In this document: positions 54,436 to 64,000 of the stretch, one piece after another
How positions within the stretch are numbered: position 1 is the stretch's first letter
How the letters are laid out: each line of letters starts with the position of its first letter
Source of the DNA: Cyathus striatus
Lineage: Eukaryota; Basidiomycota; Agaricomycetes; Agaricales; Nidulariaceae
Assembly (NCBI GenBank): GCA_025738555.1
Contig: JAOVFP010000005.1
Span: 1,426,001 to 1,490,000 of the forward strand
DNA length: 64,000 nt
Reading direction: 5' to 3'
Translations under genes and position numbers: made by a program
The notes under the pieces: model-generated
Database searches by the model: none
What the model was told of the DNA's origin: nothing
Seen by the model: only the letters and a program-made list of their open reading frames with translations

Positions 54436-57400
54436 CTGAGGATCAAAAGGAAATCAAATGGATCTAGATCTAATGATCACCACTTTGGATACTCAATGAA
54501 CATATGGTCTTAAGGCATTACTTGATAGTGGAAGCACTGGAACATGTATTGATTGAAAGTTTGTTGAAAACAATCGAATCACAACAAAGAAACTTCCATG
54601 ACCTACTCCAGTCTATAACACTGATGGAACCCTTAATAGTGACAGAGCTATCACTGACTATGTAGAACTAAAAGTTTGACTTGGAAGACATGTGGAAATA
54701 CTCCAATTCACTGTTTCTAATCTTGGAAAAGCCTCTATGTTTATTGGTCATGATTGGCTCAAAATTCATAACTTGGAAATAGACTGGAAAGAAGGATCAA
54801 TCAAGTTCACACATTGTCCAATAGAATGTACTCCATTGATAAATACCATGGATCCTGAGGAAGATGAATCAGATCTAGATGAACAAATTAATCTAGAAAC
54901 TGATGATCAAATTATTGCAGTAAACCTCTTTGAACAAATTGAAATATGTGCATTCCAGACAACTGCTTTGAAAATTGCTGAAGCCCAAAACCAGCAAAAA
55001 CCAAAGAAGCATTGGAAAGAAACTGTTCTGATGTATTATCATGAATTTGAAAGAGTATTTGCCAAAGAATCATTCGACAAACTTCCACCATGAAGACCAT
55101 GGGACCATGCAATTGAACTACTACCAGGAGCTACATCATTTGATTGTAAAATCTATCCCTTGAATCTGGACAAACAGAAACAACTTGATGAATTCCTCAA
55201 TGAAAACCTTAATTCCAGACACATCCAACCTTCAAAATCACCATGGGCATCCCCTTTCTTCTTTATTAAAAAGAAAGACAGTTCACTTCAATCAATCCCA
55301 GATTATTGAAAGTTAAATGAAATGATTGTTAAAAATAGATACCCATTACCATTAATTCAGGAACTTGTAGATAAATTAAAAAAGACACACTACTTTACCA
55401 AATTGGATATTTGATGGGGATACAACAATGTCTGAATCAAGGAAGGTGACAAACAATATGCAGCATTCCAAACAAATTGAGGATTATTTGAACCTTTAGT
55501 TATGTTCTTTGGTCTTACAAATTCACCAGCCACTTTCCAAACAATGATGAATGATATATTCAGAATGGAAATAAATGAAGGAACTGTGATCATATACATG
55601 GATGATATTCTTATATTCATGGAAACTTTAGAGGAACATTGAAAAATGGTGATACACCTTAAAATATTTAATGGTTAAATCTCTGTATTTGTCATATAAT
55701 ATTAGAACTCAGTATTAGTAATGCACATCACAAGTACAAGGGCTGGGGCAAGTCCCAAGCTGCCAATCAAAGTGTTCTATTTTGAATACATTACTAAGGA
55801 GATGGGACATCTGAGAGCTGGGGTTGAGTCCTGTGCTGCCAGCAGAAATATCTATTTGATATATACTAAAGGAATAATACAAGATGTGTGTTATCTAATT
55901 ACTAGAGTCCAAAAGACTATGTACATGCACACAGTACTTGATTGAAACTTAGCTAAGGAATGTGTTCCGCATTCCTGTCATGTGATCAAGTGTGAGGCAT
56001 TAGAACCATTATCTCTGAACTGGTAATTGTGGTTACACATAGACCAGAACAAGTCATGTGACTTTGTACTTGGTACTCCGAGAATATCCCACTGTTTTAA
56101 TCTACCACATGGAATTCCACATGTATGGTTGCTCCTGCATGGTCAATATGTTAGAAATATTGTTATGTCGTCATATAAAGTAGTCTAGAGTAGTTCCTTT
56201 CCATATATAGATACTGTATGGTTTTATTTGTAAAAAGATATATAAGGAGGACAGGGATGAGGAGGAAAAGCAAGCAATCCCAGGAGAAATCCTAGGCTTC
56301 TTCCACTCTAGGAGTGTAATAAATTGGAATAGAAACAAATCTGAACAGTACTTGAACTGAGTAATTTCATATTAGAAAGGTTTTGAAATCTATAGTTTAC
56401 TTCCTTTATACTAGTTTATACATTATCTGTGTTATCTCTCCCTTGAACTTAAAGCCTGTAGTTTGCAATGATTATTTGAGTATTACAATATATATTAGTA
56501 CTATTTAAATACAAATCACAAATTTGGCACATCAATGGTAAAATGTGTTCTTAGAAAATTAGAAGATCATGAATTATACTTGAAACCAGAAAAATGTTTC
56601 TTCGAGAAAGCAGAAGTCAAATACCTTGGCCTTATTATTTCCAAAAATTCTGTACAAATGGATTCAGGAAAAGTAAAAGCAATAATCAATTGGCCTGTTC
56701 CAAATAATAAAAGAGAACTCCAACAATTCCTAGGTTTCATTAATTTCTATCAATGATTCATTCAAGGATTTGCTAGAATAGCAAAACCACTTCATGAACT
56801 CACTGGAAAAAATGAATGGAAATGGACACTTGATCAAGCCAGAGCATTTTCTGAACTTAAGGAACAAGTTATTTCGGCCCCAATATTAGCCATGCCAAAT
56901 GACAATGGAAAATATAGGGTTGAAGCAGATTCATCTGACTTTGCAAACAGAGCTATCTTATCTCAGGAACAATCTGAAAGAAAATGGAAACCAATTGCCT
57001 TTTTATCTCATGCCCTAAGTCCAATGGAATGAAATTATGAAATCTATGATAAGGAAATGCTTGCTATAATGAGAGCCTTAGACACATGGGAACAATATCT
57101 TTTAGGAGCTAAACAGATCTTTGAAATTTGGACCAATCATAAAAATCTTCAATATTTTAGGAAACCACAAAAGTTAAACTGATGCCAGGCATGATGAAAT
57201 GCTGAACTACAAGAATTTCATTACACATTACATCACAAACCAGGTAATCAAATGACTAAAGCAGATCTATTATCATGAAGAGCAGGACATAATCAAGGAG
57301 ATGGGAATGATGAAGATCTTGTATTACTTAAACCAGAACATTTCAGATAAACTTACGAAGTCCATGGAGAAGATGAAGAAATAATGGAAAAAATTTGAAA

Positions 57401-58800
57401 ATCTAGAAAAAACCAAGATAAAGAAGTAATCAAGATGCTTAATCTCGAATCTAAGGATTGGATTGAATCCCCTGAAGGTATTATCACATGGAAGGTTCGA
57501 GTCTATGTTCCAAAAAATGCCAAACTAAGAGAACATATCATTAGACTATGTCACAATTCAGAAATATCCAGACATTGAGGAGAATACAAAACACAGGAAC
57601 TAATCACAAGAGATTATTGGTGGTCTAGACTAAGAGCAGATATTAAAAATCCGGCTGCAAAGCATGTCAAAGAACCAACATTCATCAATTGGCTCCAGTA
57701 GGAATACTTCACTCAAACAGTGTCCCTGAACATCCTTGGCATACAATATCTATAGATTTCATCAGACCACTTCCATTATCTGAAGGTTTTGACCTTTTAA
57801 TGGTAGTTGACTGATTCACAAAAATGGCTGCATTTATACCATGTAATAAGGAAATTAATAGTGCAAGAGTAGCATAAAAATATGTCCAAAACATATTTAA
57901 ACATTATGGAGTACCTAAAAGAATCATTAGTGATCAAGGATCTCAATTCACTTCCTTCTTCACAAAGGAATTGACAAGACAAATTGGTATTTGTATGAAT
58001 CTTTCAACATCTTACTGACCCCAAACAAATGGACAGACAGAAAGGATCAATCAAGAAATAGAACAATACATGCAAATTTATGTAAACTATGATCAAGATG
58101 ATTGGGCTCAAAAGATGGATGTATGCCAATTTAATTATAATAATACTATTCATAGGATGACTGGATACACTCCTTTTTATATAATGTATGGATATCATCC
58201 ATATACAGGAATAAAACCAATGGGAAAAACAAGAGCAATTGGAGTTGAAGATTTTATCTCAATGATGACACAAGTGAGAGAAAATGCCAAGGCTGCACTT
58301 ATCTTAGCCAATGAAACCATGGGACAATACTATAATAAACACCAAACAATAGCACCCAAATATAAACCTGGAGATAAAGTTTATTTAGAAGGAATTAACA
58401 TTAAATCCAATCAACCCATTTCCAAACTAGACAATAAACAATACAGACCTTTTAAAATTATCAAGAAAATCAGAAAATCAGCCTATAAACTTGAATTACC
58501 AAAATCATGGAATAAGAAAAACCTGACTTTCAACACAGAATTATTATCTAAATTTGTACCAGCTCAATATCCTTCACAATAGAAGTCAAAACCTCCACCC
58601 ACTATTTTGATTGACAATCAAGAACAATATGAAGTGGAATCCATTTTAGCATGGAAAAAGAACTGGAAGTGAATACTATATAAAATAAAATGGAAGGGTT
58701 ACTATATGGAAGATTGCACTTGGGAACCAATTGATGCACTAATAGGAGCCAAGAGTTTACTAAATAAATTCCATTGGGAAAATCCCAGTATATTGAGGTC
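54436..58800 (+). pseudogene. Pol remnant of Gypsy-3
   Basis: Protease LLDSGSTGTCID near 54,520. RT with IKKKDSSLQSIPDY, then TGA codons replacing Arg in KLDIxWGYNNVxIKEG, and YMDDILIF near 55,594. After the solo LTR the frame resumes with KMV-CVLRKLEDHELYLKPEK and FLGFINFY. RNase H region VEADSSDFANRAILSQ near 56,920. Integrase has GCKACQRT (zinc-binding), SIDFIRPLP, ISDQGSQFTSFF and GQTERINQEIEQY, so Asp, Asp and Glu survive. The end is a chromodomain, YEVESILAWKKNWK and LYKIKWKGYYMEDCTWEPI (58,629-58,740). Confidence 0.85.
55650..56534. mobile_element. Solo LTR inside the Gypsy-3 RT
   Basis: 885 bp beginning TGATACACC and ending GGCACATCA (TG...CA with a short inverted repeat), flanked by ATGG on both sides (55,646-55,649 and 56,535-56,538). 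Removing it and one ATGG restores the RT reading. It contains a TATA-like GATATATAAGG at 56,238 and AATAAA-like sequence near 56,320. No internal coding region remains, as expected after LTR-LTR recombination. Confidence 0.75.
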
Positions 58801-58809
58801 CCCCACAAA

Positions 58810-59475
58810 ATCAGGTGGACTTCAGGTAGAGTCCAGAAGTCTACCTGGACTACATGTGATTTCCAGGTAGACTCCAGGTAGACTTCTGGACTCTACCTGT
58901 ACTCTACCTGGACTCTACCTGGACTACAGGTAGACTTCTGAACTCTACCTGTACTCTACCTGGACTTTATATCAACTTCATGCTAATGTGATACATGTTC
59001 ATTACCTGTACTCCACCTGGACTCTACCTGGACTTTATATCAACTTTATGCTAATGTGATACATGTTCATTACCTGTACTCCACCTGGACTCTACCTGGA
59101 CTCTACCTGGACTTTATATCAACTTCATGCTAATGTGATACATGTTCATTACCTGGACTCCAACTGGACTCTACCTGGACTCTACCTGAACTTTATATCT
59201 ACTTCATGCTAATGTGATACATGTTCATTACCTGTACTCCACCTGTACTCCACCTGGATTCTACCTGGACTCTACTTGAACTTTATATCAACTTCATACT
59301 AATGTGATACATGTTCATTACCTGTACTCTACCTGGACTCCACCTGGACTCTACCTGGACTCTACCTGGACTCTACCTGAACTCTATATCAACTTCATGC
59401 TAATGTGATACATGTTCATTACCTGTACTCCACCTGAATTCTACCTGGACTCTACCTGGACTTTATATCAACTTA
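58810..59475 (+). repeat. Minisatellite of CTACCTGGACT and 90-100 bp units
   Basis: Short CTACCTGGACT units repeat, and about six longer units each contain TTTATATCAACTTCATGCTA then ATGTGATACATGTTCATTAC. The number of short units differs between long units. It follows directly on the chromovirus chromodomain. Confidence 0.85.
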
Positions 59476-59610
59476 TAACTGTACAAAAAAGGCAGGCAGA
59501 TGCTGTTGAGACTGTGAGATTCTTAGTTTGCTGAAAGGAGGAAATTGCAAATTTTAACACTAAATTGATATATTTATTTTAACAGATCTTTACATTAGCA
59601 TACATGCAAC
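59476..59610. other. 3' flank of KDZ transposase gene
   Basis: Short AT-rich spacer; no feature seen. Confidence 0.3.
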
Positions 59611-62008
59611 CTAATCAACTCTATTAATTTCAACTCCATCTTCCTCAATTCCATCCTCATCTCCCTGTTGTTCTAACTGTATTTGTATTTGTTGATTTTG
59701 TTTTTTGATTTGTTTTTGAATAACTCTTTGGGTATGAATAAAAAGCATTGCATGCAATGTCCAGTTGAAGTTATCCACAGTCATCCTATTAAGTATACTT
59801 TGAAAGCCCCCTAACCAAGCATTTAGTTGCTCACATGCCTATATGAAAAATAGTTATAAATTGCAAATGAGACTATATTAAACATACCTGAGTATTAAAT
59901 GCTCGTTTATAATGCTCATTACCCTCTATATCTCTTTCAACAACAACTAGATTTGGTGCTGATCCATTCAAAGGACTAGGATTGCAGTAAGTGCGACATA
60001 GGTAATCTGACACTCTGTGATTAATGTAGTGATAAGAGTCTACAACAAATCTTGTAGAGGCTTTCCAAATATTCCAATTATAGGAGTTGATTAAAAATTT
60101 CAGGACTACACATGCTTTATCAATGCATACATAGCTTGGTCTAGTTTCTTGCATTGGATATACATTTTCCAGAAACTCCACAATTTGACGGGCACCTTCT
60201 GACTTTGCAAATTTTGTCCATGCAATTACAACTCCACATGGTGCACAAATTGTTTCAACACAATAGAAACGAGGAGCCACAAAGTAATTATCTGGTTCCT
60301 GTGGTTCACGATTTGGCTGGTCATGTTGTGGATTAATTCTTCTTCTCAATTGCTGTGTCCATGATAGTGCACCTTCTTCTTCAGTTCTTCGAATAAGTCT
60401 TCGAATGCCAAGTACAGATTGTCGTCCAAATCTAATAACATGATTATACCAGTTTTGTCTGTGGCTTACACATGTTTGAGAATTTTGTTCTTTAATATTA
60501 TAACACCTTTTCATTCGGCATAGTCCTTCATGTTGACTTTCATGTCTTAGACAAAATACTCCTGTTCGTGCATTTGCCAATTTTTCAGAACAATTCTGAT
60601 AGGCACAGTGATTTGGCCCCATAACAATGCCATCAACCACTATCATTTTAACTTTTGGTTCTGGAACAAGATCTGTTTCCATTGCATTATCATCCATATC
60701 TGCATATTCTGTATTTTCAGCATCTTCTCGTAATATTGGTACAGTGCGATTTTCATCTATTCCAACTACTGCAGCATTGTCATCAGCATTAATATGATCA
60801 GCTGTTGCTTTATAATCATGTGTACATTCTTTACATGAATGGTTCAAAGCATCTCCAATAATACCTTCTTGTCCCAACTTCAAATATGCTTCTTTAGCTA
60901 TTTGCTGTATTAATAAATTGTCAGGCATCACTAGAGTTTTATTCATTGAAACAGATATCTGTCTAGTTGTTTCATGTATGAAGGCTTTCCATATTTGCTG
61001 TCTTGAAATAGGTGGGTACTCATTTTCATCACCTTTTGAAAATGTATAATTCCAGAACTCTGTATATGCAGCAGTTGATGCATGAAAATGATATACAGAA
61101 TTGACAACCATAGTTGTAAACAATCTATCAGCCCAGATACTTTTTCCAATTTTAATATATTTTGCTTTATTGAAAATCATGCAATCTTTAGGACTAACAT
61201 CTGGATTACGTTGTGAAGTTTCAGAGTTGGAAGAAGTGGCAAGACTTTTATGATCTGCATAATATATAGCTTCACATTTTGTGCAAAATCCAGATACAAT
61301 CTGAGCATTTTCATATAGTTTAATTCCCCTTATAAGTGTAACTTTTGTTCTATCACGTTGACGAGTATTGATATGTAATGCTCTTCCAATACAAGGTTTT
61401 TCAGGTGTTGAACATGTGATACGAGCAGGACCAATAAGTAGTACTGGCTCAATTTCACTAGTAGAAACAGGTTTCAAAGGTTATAAAATTTCTCCTTTTC
61501 TTTCATAAGGGTCTAAGTCCAATATAGACAACAATCTATCTAGCTTTTTAGAAATTACAGATATTTTTGATGACCCTAAAATTTCTGGCCTTTCATATGA
61601 ATTAAATAGTTGTGTATCCTTCATTTCTGCAGAGTTAATTTTTGCATCTAAGTGAGTTTGTATAGCAGTAGCAAGTGCTTTAATCCATCCATTAGCAGTT
61701 ACAGAATATTCATCTTCATGTATGGAATGTTTTGCTCGTGCATGGAGGTTAAGAATATCAGTGTTATTCAGCAATGAGAACAGAATTGTCAACACAGTTG
61801 CCAAAGTAATATCTGAACTGAAATTGAGATTAATAAATTCAGCAAACAGCTTGAATGGAATATTTGGAAATGGATCTTCAGATTGAGCTGCATTTACTTG
61901 AGGTATAAAGGATAATAAAACACATATTGTCCATATTTTAAAATAAAGCAGGTAGGTTGAGCTATAAAAAATAGAAAGTTTCATTAGAAAATTGTTCTCA
62001 CAATTCAC
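59611..62008 (-). pseudogene. KDZ transposase with CxC5/CxC6-like cysteine clusters, one in-frame stop
   Basis: Exon 62,008-59,888, a 49-nt intron 59,887-59,839 (GTATGT...TATAG) and exon 59,838-59,611. A single TAA (61,481-61,483) interrupts the frame after PYERKGEIL; the frame continues unshifted with PLKPVSTSEIEPVLLIGPAR. Then come CSTPEKPC and CTKCEAIYYADHKS (CxC5-like), HCAYQNCSEKLANARTG, CLRHESQHEGLC and QTCVSHRQNW (CxC6-like), then the catalytic core YCVETICAPCGVVIAWTKFA, VCIDKACVVLKF (Asp), FVVDSYHYINHR (Asp) and, after the intron, ACEQLNAWLGGFQSILNRM (Glu), ending IEEDGVEINRVD. CAA-to-TAA would explain the stop. The N-terminal Met at 62,008 is doubtful because the first 40 residues are hydrophobic and atypical; an upstream exon may be missing. 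Confidence 0.8.
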
Positions 62009-62029
62009 AGAATCACAACAAAATTTATA

Positions 62030-62515
62030 GCCAGCATATAGCTGTTGAAAGCCAATAGTTGTACATACATGAAGTTAAAAATACTGTTGAAGTATTCTAA
62101 CTCTACATAAAATAAAGAGTAGCAGAAACATTCAGCTACTGAAACCAAATAATTGTACATACATGAAGTTGAAAATACTGTTGAAGCATTTCAACTCTAC
62201 ATAAAATGAAGAGTAGCAGAAACATTCAGCTGTTGAGAGCAAATAATTGTACATGAAGTTGAAAATACTGTTGAAGTATTCCAACTCTACATAAAATAAA
62301 GAATAGTAGAAATATTCAGCTGTTGAAAGCAAATGATTGTACATGAAGTTGAAAATACTGTTGAAGTATTCTCAGCTTTACATAAAATAAAGAAATACAA
62401 AATCAATGGCTGTTGAAAGCCAATTACTGTACAAGAATTGAAAATACTGTTGAAGTATTCCAATTCACAACAATAGAATAAAAACAAAAACCCAACTATT
62501 GAAAGCAAGTAATAA
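62030..62515. repeat. Tandem repeat of about 90 bp, five copies
   Basis: Units contain GTACATACATGAAGTTGAAA, TACTGTTGAAGTATTCCAAC and ACATAAAATAAAGAGTAGCA, at about 62,065, 62,155, 62,245, 62,340 and 62,435. It lies between the head of the KDZ gene and the tail of the next gene. The short open frames over it are products of the repetition. Confidence 0.85.
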
Positions 62516-62523
62516 CAAAACTC

Positions 62524-63998
62524 TTACAATTTTTTGGACTTTCCCTTGTCCTTCTTGTGTGACTTCTTACTCTTTCCCTTTCCTTTATTTTCACTCATAT
62601 CTTCTTGATCTTTTTCCTTCACCCCCTCCTCATTATTATCTGTCTCACCCTCTTCTCTTTCCTTGCCCTTTCCCTTACTTTGTTGATTTTTATGATCTTC
62701 AGCTGCTGCTTCTTTGCCTTTTAAAATTTCATGTAAGGATGAAAATCCTGGCTTCTTAGATCCCCAGACACTTTTCTTATCAACTCCACCTTCATTTTTC
62801 AACCAAGATACCATTTGTGGATGGTATTTAAGAAGGGGAAAAGTTTTGTAAGGATAAGTATAATATGTTGAAGGTGACATGAAGACATTAATAAGAACTT
62901 TCTTATCAATAACAGCTTTTGCAGATGTCTGAACAATGCTGAGAGATGCTTTTTTGTTCTCCCATATATCCTCAATCATTTCAAACTTTTCATACACAGC
63001 ACGTATATCTTCCTTTCCCTTACTTTTAATCAAATGCTCCGGGATATTGAAATGTGAAATAATTAAATGTTTCACAACTTCCTCATCAGTACTGGAAGAT
63101 CCAGATGGTGCTGCCATTGTTGTAATCTCATTCTTATCTGCACCATCTGCTAATATTTCAAGATAATAAGTGTTCTTATCATCCATCTGCCATTTGGCAG
63201 TTTGGACTTTTTTCTCCTTAATATTCATGTAGCGGCCTTTAATGCTCCAGTTTCCATTCTCACGCAAAGATATTCTAGGATTTTTCTCTGTTTAATTATC
63301 AGATGATATTTCAGATAATAAATAGCAGTAATAACATACTTGATATGGGTGAATAAACTTCACTTATATGCTCTAGTACTTCTTGAAGATCGGATAATGG
63401 CTCTTGGTCTGTTATGATAAAATCAGGTTTTGGTGCTTCAGGCTTCAGAAACAGGTGAATTTGTCCTTTGACATTTCCTGGAGGCATGGTGAATGGATCT
63501 ATGCATGTGAATATTTAGCTACCAAAATCTCATAACTATAACTATTATCCTTACCATCTTCATCATCACCATAATTATATACATTTCCAGTAGCTCTTCC
63601 ACGAGAAAACCACCAGCTGTACGTGATGCTCCTTGAAGCTCACCCTTACTAAGAGAAGAAGTGGCTGAGCTGTGGGACTCTGAGCGCTTAGATACTTTAC
63701 TTCTGGAACGGTGAGCATCAGTTGGACTAGATGGAGCTCGACCACGCTTTAGAGTGGAAATTCCTTTCTTTGGTGTGATGTCTGTATCAACATTCATAGA
63801 TTTCTCTTCAATGTCTGACTCTGTCTCACTATTGTTCTCTTTACTAGAATTATCATAATCTTTATCCTCAGATTTATCAGCTTCAGTATCATCTTCTTGA
63901 AACTTATCAGGAATATCAGCAGTACTCTCCATAGAGTTTTCAGAGCCTTCCAGAGACTGATCAGAAATATTGGCAGCACTCATAGAATTCAAATCCAT
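62524..63998 (-). CDS. Hypothetical protein with acidic N-terminus and Lys-rich tail
   Basis: Not recognised. The last two exons are firm: 63,498-63,340 (MPPGNVKGQIHLFLKPEAPK, EPLSDLQEVLEHISEVYSPI) and 63,287-62,524 (NPRISLRENGNWSIKGRYMN, then STDEEVVKHLIISHFNIPEH and a tail KGKGKSKKSHKKDKGKSKK), joined by a 52-nt intron (GTATGT...AACAG). A further intron 63,554-63,499 (GTAAGG...ATAG) leads back to an exon starting at 63,998 (MDLNSMSAANISDQSLEGSE) with acidic and Ser-rich sequence, but the frame at its end (GGFLVEELLEM) does not match the phase required, so there is an indel or a missed intron near 63,600. The protein could be cut by the window edge. It lies head-to-tail with the KDZ gene, so may be its partner or an unrelated host gene. 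Confidence 0.5.
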
Positions 63999-64000
63999 AG

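Larger units (their letters stand above)
53756..58800 (+). mobile_element. Decayed Ty3/Gypsy chromovirus (Gypsy-3)
   Basis: Gag start, protease, RT, RNase H, integrase and chromodomain lie in order on the plus strand, with very many stops, nearly all TGA where CGA (Arg) fits, plus at least one frame change near 57,655. The RT is split by a solo LTR (55,650-56,534). CpG is almost absent. The LTRs of this element were not identified. Confidence 0.85.

Noticed and set aside
62132..62508. 70-73 codon frames with YFNSIFNFMYN repeats
   Set aside because: Translation of the 90-bp tandem repeat.

Overview
The window looks like repeat-rich chromosomal DNA of a filamentous fungus, most likely a mushroom-forming basidiomycete (Agaricomycetes). 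The basis is dense 44-68 nt introns with GTRNGT donors and YAG acceptors, KDZ-superfamily transposases with CxC-type cysteine clusters, Ty3/Gypsy elements of which two carry a C-terminal chromodomain, a copia-type gag, and a Helitron. I cannot name a species. There is no rRNA and no CRISPR array; one intron-containing tRNA-Asp is present.

Left part (1-15,000). An intron-rich minus-strand gene of up to 20 exons (891-4482) is built from duplicated class 1-1 exons. It is followed by a minus-strand coiled-coil protein gene (5243-6389), a plus-strand KDZ-like transposase gene (6734-7770), a small unknown gene (8033-8800) and a coiled-coil gene (9656-10484). A satellite with an A-A-B higher-order period of about 820 bp fills 10,800-13,500, and a diverged copy in the opposite orientation sits at about 230-800, so the cluster may be the inside of one large transposon. 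A possible secreted-protein gene follows at 13,958-14,763.

Middle left (15,000-25,375). A truncated minus-strand Gypsy element (15,038-21,374) carries mostly TGA stops. It is followed by duplicated non-coding sequence and the tRNA.

Centre (25,376-51,732). This is a five-level nest of transposons. A 1.9 kb gag-only copia-type LTR element (target-site duplication GCATA) contains a Gypsy chromovirus (TSD GAAGA). The Gypsy gag contains a long-inverted-repeat DNA element, E1 (TSD CAACCCC). E1 contains a sister element, E2 (TSD CAGGATCT). The left arm of E2 contains a 7.55 kb Helitron with an intact Rep/helicase gene, inserted between A and T. E1 and E2 encode no protein; their arms are arrays of short repeats, including about 23 copies of a 19-bp unit containing ACGCGT.

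Right part (51,733-64,000). Very CpG-poor sequence holds an old repeat copy, a gag-like zinc-knuckle ORF, a decayed chromovirus (53,756-58,800) with a solo LTR inside its reverse transcriptase, a minisatellite, a KDZ transposase with CxC5/CxC6-like clusters and one in-frame stop, a second tandem array, and an acidic/lysine-rich gene at the right edge.

One process runs through the window: older copies have lost CpG as TpG/CpA, and most broken reading frames are CGA-to-TGA changes. CpG content therefore gives a rough age scale that agrees with the nesting order.
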